Positions 30,794-42,799 of a stretch of 64,000 nucleotides of DNA are shown here, in pieces (within the stretch, counting starts at the first letter, position 1; every line of letters starts with the position of its first letter). Location: positions 2,145,256-2,209,255 of the forward strand of contig NZ_JZHZ01000007.1 of assembly GCF_000963005.1 (NCBI RefSeq). The letters run 5' to 3'. The stretch comes from Xanthomonas sp. GPE 39 (GTDB lineage: Bacteria > Pseudomonadota > Gammaproteobacteria > Xanthomonadales > Xanthomonadaceae). The notes beneath the pieces are model-generated. The model was not told where the DNA came from. It made no database searches and was given only the letters and a program-made list of their open reading frames with translations. Both the position numbers and the translations under genes were made by a program.

Positions 30794-31768
30794 ATGCAGA
30801 TCAAGCAGACCGTAGAACGCATTCCCGGCGGCATGATGCTCGTCCCCTTGTTTCTTGGTGCAGCGCTGCATAGCGTATGGCCGCAGATGGGCACATGGTT
30901 CGGCGGATTCACCCAAGGGTTGGTCAGCGGCATCGTGCCGATTCTGGCAGTGTGGTTTTTCTGCATGGGCGCGTCGATCCAGCTACGCGCCGGCGGTCGG
31001 GTACTTCGCAAATCCGGGGTACTGTTGCTGACCAAGATCGCGGTGGCATGGCTGGTAGCGGTCGTCGGCGCGCAACTGCTACCACCAAACGGGATCGAGG
31101 CGGGCCTGTGGAAGGGCCTGTCGGTGCTGGCCCTGGTCGCAGCAATGGACATGACCAACGGCGGCTTGTTCGCCTCGGTCATGCAGCAGTACGGCGCGCC
31201 CGGCGAGGCCGGCGCGGTGGTACTGATGTCGCTGGAGTCCGGGCCGCTGGTCACCATGCTCATCCTGGGCAGCGCCGGTGTCGCCACGTTCGAACCACGC
31301 CTGTTGGTGGGTGCGGTGCTGCCACTGCTGGTGGGTTTCGGACTTGGCAATCTGGATCCGCAACTGCGCACTTTGTTCAGTCGCGCGGTGCCCGCGCTGA
31401 TTCCGTTCTTCGCCTTCGCGCTCGGCAATACATTGGATTTACACGCCATCGTCGAAGGTGGTCCGGCGGGGATTCTGCTCGGCCTGCTGGTCGTTTTCGT
31501 CACCGGCATCCCGCTGCTGCTGGCCGACCGGCTGCTGGGCGGTGGCAGCGGTAGCGCAGGCATCGCCGCTTCCGGGACTGCCGGCGCGGCGGTGGCCACA
31601 CCGGCACTGATCGCGGCAATGGCACCGCAATTCAAGGCGACAGCCCCGGCTGCCACCGTCCTAGTCGCGACGTCGGTGATCGTGACCTCGCTGCTGGTAC
31701 CGCTGCTCACTGCGCTGTACGCGCGCAGGATCGCACCGGCCTCGGCCACGCAGGACACCAGCCACTGA
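30794..31768 (+). CDS. kdgT: 2-keto-3-deoxygluconate permease
   Basis: A 324-residue inner-membrane transporter with about ten hydrophobic segments. The family start is [19 protein letters not shown]; further conserved parts are [46 protein letters not shown] and [18 protein letters not shown]. It imports 2-keto-3-deoxygluconate, a pectin and alginate breakdown product, by proton symport. Length is that of E. coli KdgT (327). The start MQIKQTVER is chosen by alignment to the family; the in-frame ATG 60 bases upstream adds unrelated residues. No other pectin genes are adjacent. Confidence 0.92.
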   Translation: MQIKQTVERIPGGMMLVPLFLGAALHSVWPQMGTWFGGFTQGLVSGIVPILAVWFFCMGASIQLRAGGRVLRKSGVLLLTKIAVAWLVAVVGAQLLPPNGIEAGLWKGLSVLALVAAMDMTNGGLFASVMQQYGAPGEAGAVVLMSLESGPLVTMLILGSAGVATFEPRLLVGAVLPLLVGFGLGNLDPQLRTLFSRAVPALIPFFAFALGNTLDLHAIVEGGPAGILLGLLVVFVTGIPLLLADRLLGGGSGSAGIAASGTAGAAVATPALIAAMAPQFKATAPAATVLVATSVIVTSLLVPLLTALYARRIAPASATQDTSH

Positions 31769-31812
31769 CCTCGCACGCCAGCCAGCCACCGCGCCGATGC
31801 CACGCTTTGCGC

Positions 31813-31824
31813 GACAATAGCCGC
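31813..31824 (+). promoter_or_regulatory. -10-like GACAAT six bases before the EamA gene start (leaderless candidate)
   Basis: GACAAT (31813-31818), six bases, then ATG 31825. No Shine-Dalgarno precedes this start. Same geometry as at lpxD, clcA and rlmJ. Confidence 0.35.
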
Positions 31825-32772
31825 ATGTCACCCCACCCCACCAGCAAAGCCCAGTTGCAAATTCATTTGTGCGTGTTGCTCTGGGGCATGACCGCCATCC
31901 TCGGCAAACTGATCACCCTACCCGCGCTGCCGCTGGTGTGGTGGCGAATGCTGATTGTCGTGCTGGCATTGGCGCTGGTGCCGCGTGTATGGCGTGGACT
32001 GGCCGCGCTGAACGCAAAACTGGCACTGGGCTACGCCATGGTCGGCATCCTGGTTGGCCTGCACTGGCTGACCTTCTATGGCGCGATCAAGCTAGCCAAT
32101 GCCTCGGTCGCGGCGACCTGCATCGCGCTGGCACCGGTATTCACCGCCGTGATCGAGCCGTGGGTGGCCAGGCGTCCGTTCCGTCCCAGCGAATTGGTGT
32201 TCGGTCTGGCGGTGCTGCCGGGGGTGGCGCTGGTGGTCGGCGGGGTGCCGCACGGGATGCGTGCCGGGGTCGTGGTCGGCGCGGCATCGGCACTTTTTGT
32301 GGCAGCCTTCGGTTCGCTCAACAAGCGCCTGGTCGACCATGCCGATCCGCTCACGGTCACCGCAGTGGAATTGGGCGCAGGCGCTCTCACCCTGACCCTG
32401 CTGGCACCGCTACTGCCGTTGGTGCTGCCCGCGTTGAGCGGGCCGTTACTGATGCTGCCGAGCCTGCACGACAGCGTGCTGTTGGTGGCACTGGCACTGC
32501 TATGCACGCTGCTGCCGTTCGCGCTGGCGCTGGTGGCGCTACGCCGACTCAGCGCCTACGCGGTGCAGTTGATCACCAACCTGGAGCCGGTCTATGCGAT
32601 CCTCTTTGCGATCGTGCTGCTGGACGAACAAAAACAACTCACCGCACTGTTCTACCTGGGCGTGACGGTGATCCTCAGTGCAGTGTTCCTGCACCCGCTA
32701 ATGACCCGCGCCAAACGGGTGCAACATCCCGAGCTACTAGCCACCAGCGAAGCGAAGAACTCACTTAACTGA
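31825..32772 (+). CDS. EamA/DMT-family transporter, substrate unknown
   Basis: A 315-residue inner-membrane protein with ten hydrophobic helices forming two EamA repeats (about residues 10-140 and 150-290). The start of the first reads HLCVLLWGMTAILGKLITLP, and the second ends near TNLEPVYAILFAIVLLDEQ, a typical DMT motif. Members export amino acids or other metabolites; the substrate is not predictable here. The true start is ATG 31825; a TTG 18 bases earlier is also in frame. It converges on the diguanylate cyclase gene with only 15 bases between stops. Confidence 0.87.
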   Translation: MSPHPTSKAQLQIHLCVLLWGMTAILGKLITLPALPLVWWRMLIVVLALALVPRVWRGLAALNAKLALGYAMVGILVGLHWLTFYGAIKLANASVAATCIALAPVFTAVIEPWVARRPFRPSELVFGLAVLPGVALVVGGVPHGMRAGVVVGAASALFVAAFGSLNKRLVDHADPLTVTAVELGAGALTLTLLAPLLPLVLPALSGPLLMLPSLHDSVLLVALALLCTLLPFALALVALRRLSAYAVQLITNLEPVYAILFAIVLLDEQKQLTALFYLGVTVILSAVFLHPLMTRAKRVQHPELLATSEAKNSLN

Positions 32773-32787
32773 GTCACGCAACAGCAC

Positions 32788-33864
<1,077 letters not shown>

Positions 33865-33947
33865 GGGGTACCGGAGGACGGCGACAAATGTCGCTGCTCA
33901 GTATCGCCCAATCCGCGGCCGTTGCCAGCCCCACCACTCGCTGGCCG

Positions 33948-34667
33948 CTACCACTGCTGGCGCTGCGGCAGGAGCCCGCGTAGTTCCTGTTCGGTGAGAT
34001 TGCGCCACTGCCCGGGCTTGAGTGCGCCGAGTTTGATGTTGTCGATGCGCACGCGCCGCAACTGGGTGACGCGGTAATCGAACGCCGCCGCCATCAAGCG
34101 GATCTGCCGGTTCAACCCCTGCTCCAGCACGATACGGAAGCCGAACTTGGCGATCCGCGCAGTGCGGCACGGCAAGGTCATCTGGTCGTGCACGCGCACG
34201 CCGCGCGCCATCCCGCGCAGGAACTCGTCGGTGACCGGCTTGTTCACCGCCACCAGGTATTCCTTCTGGTGGCGGTTCTCCGCGCGCAGAATCTCGTTGA
34301 CGATGTCGCCGTTGCTGGTCATCAAGATCAGCCCTTCGGAGTCCTTGTCCAGACGCCCGATCGGGAAAATGCGCTGTTCGTGGCCGACGAAATCGACGAT
34401 GTTGCCCTTGACCTCACGCTCTGTGGTACAGGTCACGCCGACCGGCTTGTTCAGCGCGATATAGACGTGACGGCGGCCACTTTTTTGCTGGACGCGCGCG
34501 CGCAGCGGTTGACCATCGACCTTGACCTCATCGCCCTCGCCCACGACCGAACCGACCCCGCCGGGCAGACCATTGACGGTGACGCGGCGTGCGGCGATCA
34601 GGCGATCGGCCTCGCGGCGCGAGCAAAATCCGCTCTCGGCGATGTGCTTGTTGAGGCGAGTGGACAT
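33948..34667 (-). CDS. rluF: 23S rRNA pseudouridine synthase RluF
   Basis: A 239-residue RsuA/RluB/RluE/RluF-family enzyme. The N-terminal S4 RNA-binding domain (RLNKHIAESGFCSRREADRLI) is followed by the catalytic domain with the signature IFPIGRLDKDSEGLILMTSNG, whose first Asp is the nucleophile. HQKEYLVAVNKPVTDEFL and GLNRQIRLMAAAF also fit. The RluF subfamily (U2604 of 23S rRNA, with U35 of tRNA-Tyr) is assigned from the S4 start and the KDSEGL form; RluB is less likely because of the short length. The start MSTRLNKH is chosen at the S4 domain. It lies 133 bases after deaD on the same strand. Confidence 0.88.
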   Translation of the reverse strand: MSTRLNKHIAESGFCSRREADRLIAARRVTVNGLPGGVGSVVGEGDEVKVDGQPLRARVQQKSGRRHVYIALNKPVGVTCTTEREVKGNIVDFVGHEQRIFPIGRLDKDSEGLILMTSNGDIVNEILRAENRHQKEYLVAVNKPVTDEFLRGMARGVRVHDQMTLPCRTARIAKFGFRIVLEQGLNRQIRLMAAAFDYRVTQLRRVRIDNIKLGALKPGQWRNLTEQELRGLLPQRQQW

Positions 34668-34750
34668 GGAACCGGGGCTGGGAACGGGGAACTCGGGACG
34701 AGGCACAGCGGGCGATCAGGCGCAGCGGCGATAAAGCGCCAGTTGGCCGG

Positions 34751-34773
34751 CAACCCCTGTCACGCAGGGGTTG
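34751..34773 (-). terminator. Hairpin between deaD and rluF
   Basis: CAACCCCTG (34751-34759) pairs with CAGGGGTTG (34765-34773) around TCACG, 28 bases after the deaD stop. No U-tract follows in the direction of deaD transcription. It may be a weak terminator or an mRNA-end stabiliser. Confidence 0.45.
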
Positions 34774-34800
34774 GCACTGAGCGGCACTCGCGGCGTGGCA

Positions 34801-36774
<1,974 letters not shown>

Positions 36775-36995
36775 GGGAGACTCCGGAGGCGCCGCAGAGA
36801 ACCGGCAAGCGCAAAGGAGTACATTGTGCGCCTTGGCAGCTCACATGTCGAAAGTAGGTGAAGGCCACCGTTCAGGCGCGACGCCATCGATGCGGTGCCA
36901 TGAGGTACCAACAGCGGACTCGCCGCGACACCACCGACCTGCCCGCTCGGCTCGCGAATGATCGACAATAGGCATCGATTTCCGAGTCCCCCATC

Positions 36996-37217
36996 ATGCA
37001 AACCATCGATCTCCAATTAGAAAGCGACTACGTAGAACTGAAACACTTGTTGAAATTGACCGGCCTGTGCGACAGCGGCGGCGCCGCCAAAGCCGTGATC
37101 AGCGAAGGCCAGGTGCGTGTGGACGGCGAGGTCGAACTGCGCAAGGCATGCAAGGTACGCGCGGGCCAGATGGTGCAGCTTGGCGATGTGCACGTGCAGG
37201 TGCTGGGCAAGGTCTGA
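36996..37217 (+). CDS. Small S4-domain RNA-binding protein (YbcJ-like)
   Basis: A 73-residue protein made of one S4 domain: YVELKHLLKLTGLCDSGGAA, KAVISEGQVRVDGEVELRKACKVRAGQMV, ending VQVLGKV. E. coli YbcJ has the same size and form and is thought to bind structured RNA. The gene is divergent from deaD, with 221 bases between starts. GACAAT (36962-36967) could be its -10. No neighbour points to a specific target. Confidence 0.87.
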   Translation: MQTIDLQLESDYVELKHLLKLTGLCDSGGAAKAVISEGQVRVDGEVELRKACKVRAGQMVQLGDVHVQVLGKV

Positions 37218-37491
37218 GCACACTTCCCTCCCCCAGCAGCGCGAGAAACGCAACGATTTGCGCCACGGCCCCCGCCGTGGCCGCTCTCGGCGCAAGGACA
37301 CGATGACGCGCTGGATCAGATGTGCGGTGAACGCGCACGACTCGCCCGGCCACGTGCAGCGCGCGGCGAGATGATCGAAGTTGTCCTGGCAATACGCAAA
37401 ACGCGCGTCAAGGCTATTGGCTATCCAGCACAAGCCGCATGACTAGGCCGGGATGACACGCGAGGGCGCACCATCACGCGGCCAAGCCCGC

Positions 37492-37884
37492 TCAGAACAG
37501 CGCCCATACAAATTGCAGGATCGACCATAGCGATGCCACCCAGGCCACGCTGCGCAGATACGGCACACCCAGCGCGTACAGCGGCACGTAGGCCAGGCGC
37601 GCCCACACATACAACTGTGCCGCCAGTGCGGTATGCGCACTGCCCTTGCCCAGCAACGTCACTGCCAGCACACCCGCGGCAAAGAACGGAAACGTCTCCA
37701 GGAAATTGCGCAAGGCGCGTTCCAGGCGTCCAGCCACCCCGGTTGGCGGCGGCTGTGGCGTGTCGCGCGGGCCAGCGTTCCACTTCAATCCACGTTGCCC
37801 GGTGACGAACACCGCGGCAAGTAGCAATTGCCCGATCCCCAGCAGGATCGCCCAGGCCAGCATGCGGATTTCGAAACTCATCAT
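37492..37884 (-). CDS. MAPEG-family membrane protein
   Basis: A 130-residue inner-membrane protein with about four hydrophobic segments. The MAPEG hallmarks are RALRNFLETFPFFAAGV (conserved Arg/Asn-Glu around residues 56-72) and ARLAYVPLYALGVPYLRSVAW. The family includes glutathione-dependent enzymes of eicosanoid metabolism; the role of bacterial members is mostly unknown. GGAGG lies five bases before the first of two adjacent ATG codons. It is last in a possible three-gene unit after the DUF4019 protein and a small membrane protein. Confidence 0.85.
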   Translation of the reverse strand: MMSFEIRMLAWAILLGIGQLLLAAVFVTGQRGLKWNAGPRDTPQPPPTGVAGRLERALRNFLETFPFFAAGVLAVTLLGKGSAHTALAAQLYVWARLAYVPLYALGVPYLRSVAWVASLWSILQFVWALF

Positions 37885-37920
37885 CGGAACCTCCGGCGGG
37901 AACGGGGAACAGCTTGCGAC

Positions 37921-38433
37921 TCAATCCGGCAGGGCGACATGGTAGCCGGCCAGACGCCAGGTTTTGTCCTCATCCAGACGCAGCGACACCAACTCGCGCA
38001 CCGGCTGCGGCGCATTGGCAAAGCGGCTGGGGAAGCTGATGTTGACATAAGTCCCCGGCGGCACCTGCGAGCCCGCAACGTACTGCACCCGGGCCACGCT
38101 GGCGACACCGCGCCCGAGCAACGCACCCAGCCGCGCACGGGCGGTATCCACATCGCGCACGAACGCAGCGCGCGTCACCGCCTTTTTGGTGAGCGCCGAG
38201 GCACCGTCCCATAATTCGCCGCTACGGCCAGCATCGACCAGTTGTGCGGCGCGCAGGCCGGCCTGTGCCATTTGCGCATCCTGCTTGGCTAAAGGCCCCG
38301 GCGCGGGCACAGCCGCGACGGCATGCTTGGACGGAGCCGGCGACTTGGACGGGGCGGTTTGTGCGGACACAGGCAGCGCCACGGCGCACAGCAACATGCC
38401 GAACAGGCGATGCGACGGCACGGATATCGGCAT
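37921..38433 (-). CDS. Secreted DUF4019-like protein, function unknown
   Basis: A 170-residue protein with signal peptide (about residues 1-26, ending VSAQ) and a Ser/Pro/Ala/Lys-rich linker (about 27-50). The folded part starts at AQMAQAGLRAAQLVDAGRSGELWDGAS split over its helix, and contains FVRDVDTARARLGALLGRGVAS, VPPGTYVNISFPSRFANAP and the closing DKTWRLAGYHVALPD, as in DUF4019 proteins of Xanthomonadaceae (recognised by pattern, not searched). MPISVPSHRL is chosen as start because the upstream residues are not protein-like. MAPEG follows 36 bases later. Confidence 0.78.
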   Translation of the reverse strand: MPISVPSHRLFGMLLCAVALPVSAQTAPSKSPAPSKHAVAAVPAPGPLAKQDAQMAQAGLRAAQLVDAGRSGELWDGASALTKKAVTRAAFVRDVDTARARLGALLGRGVASVARVQYVAGSQVPPGTYVNISFPSRFANAPQPVRELVSLRLDEDKTWRLAGYHVALPD

Positions 38434-38495
38434 GGACAACGCTCGCACGCAACGGTGATGGGACCGGCAGTTTACGTCGCTGCGGGCCGCGCCGC

Positions 38496-38759
38496 TCAGG
38501 TCATCTCCTCTCCTGGCGGTGCCGGGATGGGGGCAACGACATAGCGCTGCCGATGCCAGGCACGCCAACTGCCCCATAACGCCCAGACCGTCGCGCCAAG
38601 CAGCGCGCACAGGCTCAGTAGAGAAGCAATGCGCGCGAGCAACGTCGCGTGCTTGCCAGTGGCAAAATGCAGCAGCACTTCGGCAAGCAGGAAGCCGACC
38701 AAGGCCAACAGCGCCGGCGGCAGATACAAACGCATCATCAGCTTGGTTCCGGGGGACAT
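38496..38759 (-). CDS. Small membrane protein, unknown
   Basis: An 87-residue protein not recognised as a named family. It has two clear hydrophobic segments (about residues 12-28 and 42-62) separated by a short His/Lys loop, then a Trp-rich positive stretch (WGSWRAWHRQRY) and an acidic tail. A Shine-Dalgarno CCGGAG is placed seven bases before the ATG. It lies 62 bases upstream of the DUF4019 gene on the same strand and may share its transcript. Confidence 0.62.
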   Translation of the reverse strand: MSPGTKLMMRLYLPPALLALVGFLLAEVLLHFATGKHATLLARIASLLSLCALLGATVWALWGSWRAWHRQRYVVAPIPAPPGEEMT

Positions 38760-39093
38760 AGGTGCACTCCGGGGATCAATACCGCGGACGCTAGCGCCAC
38801 GCGAATGCCCACAACATGAATGGGCGGCGACGCATCGTGTCCAGGCGCAGCCACCGTTCAGACTCAGAGCGATGCCAGCGACAGCGGTGCCACGTCGTTC
38901 TGCGATAACGGTCTTTCCACCGCGCAGAGCGGATCAGGAAGCTGCCCGTTACCGCTATGCAGGACCTCCCAATTGGCGACGACCCGCGCAGGCCGATACC
39001 GCCATGGCCGCCGGCAGTGCTTCCGGGAACGCTCCGTCCTGGTGCGTCAGAACGTACTAGACTGGCCGGCGACCCGCCCAAGGGAATTGCCGC
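38760..39093. other. Intergenic region before ogt
   Basis: 334 bases with overlapping open frames but no protein-like one. TAGACT (39058-39063), 30 bases before the ogt start, could be a -10 box; the -35 is unclear. Nothing else was seen. Confidence 0.35.
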
Positions 39094-39630
39094 ATGAACC
39101 GCTGCACGCTGTACTACGACCGATTTGCCACGCCAATCGGCGAACTCACCGTCGCCGTTGGGCACGAGGAGAGCGTGCATCATCTGCTGTTCCCGGAAAA
39201 TCGCTACGACGCGCCGGATCGCGCCGACTGGATCCACGATCCAGCGCCAGTACGCGAAGCGCGCAGGCAATTGCAGGCTTATTTCGACGGCGAACGCACC
39301 GGCTTCGAACTGCCATTGGCACCGCACGGCACCGTCTTCCAACGCCGCGTGTGGCAAGCATTGGCCGACATTCCATACGGCGCGACCTGGAGCTATGCGC
39401 AGTTGGCGCAACACCTCGGACAACCGCGTGCGGTGCGCGCGGTCGGCGCGGCAAACGGCCGTAACCCGCTACCGATTCTGTTGCCCTGCCACCGCGTGAT
39501 CGGCGCCAACGGCACGCTCACCGGCTTCGGCGGCGGCCTACCGACCAAAGCCGCGCTACTGGAACTGGAACGCCGCACCAAGGTTGATCCCCACACGCAT
39601 CGCGGCACGACCACGGCACTGTTCGGCTAA
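39094..39630 (+). CDS. ogt: Methylated-DNA--[protein]-cysteine S-methyltransferase
   Basis: A 178-residue suicide DNA-repair protein that takes the alkyl group from O6-alkylguanine. The active-site motif is PCHRV with Cys 132. GTVFQRRVWQALADIPYGAT (helix-turn-helix and start of the binding domain), RAVGAANGRNPLPILLPCHR split over the conserved run, and GFGGGLPTKAALLELE complete the signature. There is no Ada-type regulatory domain, so it corresponds to the Ogt form. It stands alone. Confidence 0.95.
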   Translation: MNRCTLYYDRFATPIGELTVAVGHEESVHHLLFPENRYDAPDRADWIHDPAPVREARRQLQAYFDGERTGFELPLAPHGTVFQRRVWQALADIPYGATWSYAQLAQHLGQPRAVRAVGAANGRNPLPILLPCHRVIGANGTLTGFGGGLPTKAALLELERRTKVDPHTHRGTTTALFG

Positions 39631-39890
39631 CAGTGGCTAACACAACGAAGCGATTCGCTATCGTTTTGCTAGCCACGCTCATGCGCCACGGCGGGGCTAT
39701 GCGCCATCCACAGCAACACCGCCCCGCGTCACGGTGCAGGTGCTGTCTGCCTGGATCGACAGCCTGCGCACGCGCCGCATCACGCCGAAGCTGAGCCGAA
39801 GATGGCCGCAACGTGCACGCATGCGCGCAACACTGCTCATCCATGCGCTGATCGCCTCGCCAGATACCACCGGCACAACGCAGCGCATGC

Positions 39891-39902
39891 GACAATCCGC
39901 GC
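39891..39902 (+). promoter_or_regulatory. -10-like GACAAT six bases before the clcA start (leaderless candidate)
   Basis: GACAAT (39891-39896), six bases, then ATG 39903; no Shine-Dalgarno. Same hexamer and same spacing as before the EamA gene. Confidence 0.35.
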
Positions 39903-41315
39903 ATGCACTCGCCAGATCACGCGCAACCACCACGCCTGCGCCATCGCTTACGGCCACTGCTCTCGCACGAAAGCTGGAAACAACGCCTCGTGCTGTGGGG
40001 CGGCGCAGTGGCGGTGGCCCTAGTCGCGCTCGTCTTTGCCAAAGCCAGCGACGCCGCCTTCCACCTGTTCCAACGCATCACCGCGCATTCGCGCTGGTGG
40101 GCCTTGCTGCTCACCCCCGGCATCTTTGCACTGCTCGCCTGGCTGACCAACGGCGCACTGCGGCCCACCCGTGGCAGCGGCATTCCGCAGGTCATCGCCG
40201 CGTTGGAACGCAGCGACCATACATTCCGACAAGCCAACCTATCGCTGCGCGTGTCCGCCGGCAAACTGCTACTGACCACGCTGGCGCTGTTCGGCGGCGC
40301 CTCGATCGGCCGCGAAGGTCCAACAGTCCACGTCGGTGCCAGCCTCATGTACGTGTTCGGGCGCTGGTTCGGCTTCCGCGACTCGCGCCATGCCAGCCAC
40401 TTCCTACTCGCCGGCGGCGCGGCCGGCATCGCCGCCGCGTTCAACACGCCACTGGCCGGCGTGGTATTTGCCATCGAAGAACTCAGCGGACGTTTCGAGC
40501 ATCACTTCTCCGGCACCTTGCTCACCGCGGTGATCGTTGGCGGCGTGATCTCGCTGGGCTTGCTGGGCAACTACACCTATTTCGGCAAGGTCGCCACGGC
40601 GGGGCTGCCACTTGGCGAGGCGTGGCTGGCGATCTTGCTGTGCGGTGTGGTCGCCGGCCTGCTCGGCGGCGGGTTCGCACGCATAGTCCTGGCGACCGTC
40701 GCTGGCAAGCCACGCTGGCTGGGCACGTTGCGCCGCCAGCATCCGGTGCTGCTGGCCGCGTTGTGTGGCCTGACGCTGGTCGTGCTGGGCCTGGTGTTCG
40801 GCGCAGGCGCCTTCGGGACCGGCTATGAGCAGGCCCGCAGTCTGGTGCAAGGGCATGCCAGCGTCGGCCACGAATTCGGCCTGATGAAACTCCTGGCGAA
40901 TTTGGTGTCCTACGTCGCCGGCATTCCAGGTGGCCTGTTCTCGCCAGCGCTGGCGGTGGGTGCCGGTCTCGGCCACAACCTGGCCGTGCTGATGCCGAGC
41001 GTGGATCCGCGCACGTTTGTGCTGCTGGGCATGTGCGCCTATCTGACTGGTGTTACCCAGGCTCCCCTGACGTCGGCGGTGATCTCGCTGGAGCTGACTG
41101 ACAGCAGCAACATGTTGCTGCCGATCCTGGCAACAGTCCTGATCGCGCGCGGCGCCTCGGCGCTGGTCTGCCGCACGCCGATCTACAGGGGATTGGCCGA
41201 ATTGTTGCTGGCGGCACCGGCACCGCCACCGCCTCCCGCGCCCACGACAGAGGAAAAAACATCTCTGGTCGCCGACCTGGCCGGAGACCAGGGCGAGGAC
41301 GCGCTCCCGCGCTGA
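39903..41315 (+). CDS. clcA: ClC-family H+/Cl- antiporter
   Basis: A 470-residue polytopic membrane protein. The chloride-selectivity motifs are GSGIPQ, GREGPTVH with the gating Glu at residue 138, and GIPGGLFSPALAVGAGLG. The second key Glu of proton-coupled members is kept in LAGVVFAIEELSG, so exchange of chloride for protons, not a channel, is expected. The C-terminus is a Pro/Ala-rich tail without CBS domains. In other bacteria ClcA supports extreme acid resistance. It is followed by a bidirectional terminator shared with the THX gene. Confidence 0.93.
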   Translation: MHSPDHAQPPRLRHRLRPLLSHESWKQRLVLWGGAVAVALVALVFAKASDAAFHLFQRITAHSRWWALLLTPGIFALLAWLTNGALRPTRGSGIPQVIAALERSDHTFRQANLSLRVSAGKLLLTTLALFGGASIGREGPTVHVGASLMYVFGRWFGFRDSRHASHFLLAGGAAGIAAAFNTPLAGVVFAIEELSGRFEHHFSGTLLTAVIVGGVISLGLLGNYTYFGKVATAGLPLGEAWLAILLCGVVAGLLGGGFARIVLATVAGKPRWLGTLRRQHPVLLAALCGLTLVVLGLVFGAGAFGTGYEQARSLVQGHASVGHEFGLMKLLANLVSYVAGIPGGLFSPALAVGAGLGHNLAVLMPSVDPRTFVLLGMCAYLTGVTQAPLTSAVISLELTDSSNMLLPILATVLIARGASALVCRTPIYRGLAELLLAAPAPPPPPAPTTEEKTSLVADLAGDQGEDALPR

Positions 41316-41420
41316 GCGCCACACCGCCGCCGTTTTCGTGCAGCCTCCGCCAACCGGGGGATGCAACCCAGCGCAAGCGGTACGACACGAAACCCGCCGC
41401 AGCCTGGCAAACTGCGCAAA

Positions 41421-41448
41421 AAAAAACGCGGCGCAAGCGCCGCGTTTT
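41421..41448. terminator. Bidirectional intrinsic terminator (clcA / THX)
   Basis: CGCGGCGC (41427-41434) pairs with GCGCCGCG (41437-41444), extended by four A/T pairs on each side. On the - strand it is followed by a long T-run (ten or so A on the + strand), on the + strand by TTTT. It lies 23 bases beyond the THX stop, for which it is a strong terminator. Confidence 0.9.
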
Positions 41449-41471
41449 ACGCTGCAGGCGTTGACCTGAAC

Positions 41472-41657
41472 TCAGCCGGCCTTGGCCACCGTCTTCTTGG
41501 CCACCGCCTTCTTCACCGCCGGCGCCTTGACCACCGACTTCTTCGCGACCGGCGCAGCAGCGCCCACAGCCACCTTGCTCACGCTGTGCGAGCGCGCATT
41601 GCCGTAACTGGCGTTGTAGCGCTTGCCTTTGGCGGTCTTGCGGTCACCCTTACCCAT
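41472..41657 (-). CDS. 30S ribosomal protein THX with Lys/Ala-rich tail
   Basis: A 61-residue basic protein. The first 27 residues (MGKGDRKTAKGKRYNASYGN and on) match the Thx family of small-subunit proteins, best known from Thermus as a 26-residue peptide. Residues 28-61 add a tail of alternating Lys, Ala, Val and Pro (VAKKS, APAVKKAVAKKTVAKA), like histone H1 or the nucleoid proteins of some bacteria. Start: AGGAG lies nine bases before the MGKG ATG and only three before an ATG two codons earlier, so the MGKG start is preferred. A strong terminator follows, and the gene is monocistronic. Confidence 0.85.
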   Translation of the reverse strand: MGKGDRKTAKGKRYNASYGNARSHSVSKVAVGAAAPVAKKSVVKAPAVKKAVAKKTVAKAG

Positions 41658-41770
41658 GCTCATCGACTCCTGAATGTATGTGCAAAAAATCCCCACGCGC
41701 GGCGCGGAGTTTGGCGAGGGCAACGCAATTGGCGATCCTCACACAAGATCGACAAGCCTAACACGTGCGC

Positions 41771-42184
41771 TCAATGGGCGCAGCTCGCGTCGTGCACATG
41801 GCTGTGATTCAGGCGCAGATTGAGCAGATGGGCAAGCCCGACGAGGGTGCCACCGAACGTCATGATCGCCGCATGCGCCACTGCCGCGTGGTGCAAGGCA
41901 GGCACCAGGATCCCGGCCCACACCGACAACAGGCCCAATATCAACAACCCCAGCGCCTGCCAGACGCGATGCCGACGGTAGCCGAGCACCAAGCTGAACA
42001 GGCCAAGGCAGGTGACGAACACCACCATACTCAGCTCCAGCCCTTCGCCCAGCCATATCGACAGACCCAACGAGGGCAATAACGCCAGGGCCAACGGCAG
42101 CACCGCGCAATGCACCGCGCATAACAACGAACCAGTGGCGCCGAGACGGTCGAGCAAGACACGGAGATTGGAAGGGATAGGCAT
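41771..42184 (-). CDS. MerC-domain membrane protein
   Basis: A 137-residue inner-membrane protein with four hydrophobic segments. The N-terminal GATGSLLCAVHCAVLPL contains a Cys/His motif in the first helix, as in MerC metal transporters. The C-terminus is rich in histidine and ends in cysteine (NHSHVHDASCAH), a likely metal-binding tail. It lies 107 bases after zur on the same strand, which suggests zinc or another metal as the ligand rather than mercury; no mer genes are near. The start MPIPSNLRV is preferred; MKFTT five codons earlier is also possible. Confidence 0.82.
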   Translation of the reverse strand: MPIPSNLRVLLDRLGATGSLLCAVHCAVLPLALALLPSLGLSIWLGEGLELSMVVFVTCLGLFSLVLGYRRHRVWQALGLLILGLLSVWAGILVPALHHAAVAHAAIMTFGGTLVGLAHLLNLRLNHSHVHDASCAH

Positions 42185-42291
42185 TGTCGTGAATTTCATG
42201 CGCAAACCGCTACGCAACAACTTGGCAAATACTATCGACGCCGCATTGCATGTGAGTTCCGGCGCGTACACGCAGGCGCTGAGATGGCGCC

Positions 42292-42783
42292 CTAGCCGTT
42301 CGCGCAGCGTGCGCACAGGCCATGCACTTCCAGGGTCTGCGCCTGCGGCTGGAAGCCCAGCGCCCTGGCCCGCCGTTCCAATTGTTCGACCACATCGCGG
42401 TCTTCCAGTTCGACCGCGCTGTGGCAGCGATCGCAGATCAGGAACGGCACCGAGTGCTGGGCGCTACTGGGATGATGACAGGCGATAAAGGCATTGACCG
42501 ATTCGAGCTTGTGCACGAAACCGTTGGCAATTAGGAAATCCAGCGCCCGGTACACGGTGGGTGGCGCATCGGCCCCCACGCTCTTGCCTTCGCGCACCCA
42601 TTCCAGCAACTCGTAGGCTTTGACCGGGCGCGCCGCCTCGGCGATCAACCGCAATAGATTGGCGCGGATCGGGGTCAAACGCAGACCACGCTCACAACTC
42701 ACTCGCTCAGCCACCGTGACGAAATCGACCGGGTCATGGACATGGTGCTGGGGATCGATACAGGCGTGCTTCTTGCTGGGCAT
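42292..42783 (-). CDS. zur: Fur-family regulator, probably Zur (zinc uptake repressor)
   Basis: A 163-residue DNA-binding protein. The winged-helix part has GLRLTPIRANLLRLIAEAAR, KAYELLEWV and PPTVYRALDFLIANGFVHKLES. The dimerisation domain has a His-rich segment (IACHHPSSAQH) and the two CxxC pairs CDRC and CARC that hold the structural zinc. The Zur subfamily, rather than Fur or PerR, is indicated by the HHPSSAQH pattern, the CxxC pairs and the N-terminal His-rich part (HACIDPQHHVHD). CCGGAG lies six bases before the ATG. It follows gltX by 16 bases, so it is probably cotranscribed. Confidence 0.87.
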   Translation of the reverse strand: MPSKKHACIDPQHHVHDPVDFVTVAERVSCERGLRLTPIRANLLRLIAEAARPVKAYELLEWVREGKSVGADAPPTVYRALDFLIANGFVHKLESVNAFIACHHPSSAQHSVPFLICDRCHSAVELEDRDVVEQLERRARALGFQPQAQTLEVHGLCARCANG

Positions 42784-42799
42784 GGCGGTCTCCGGGGAA

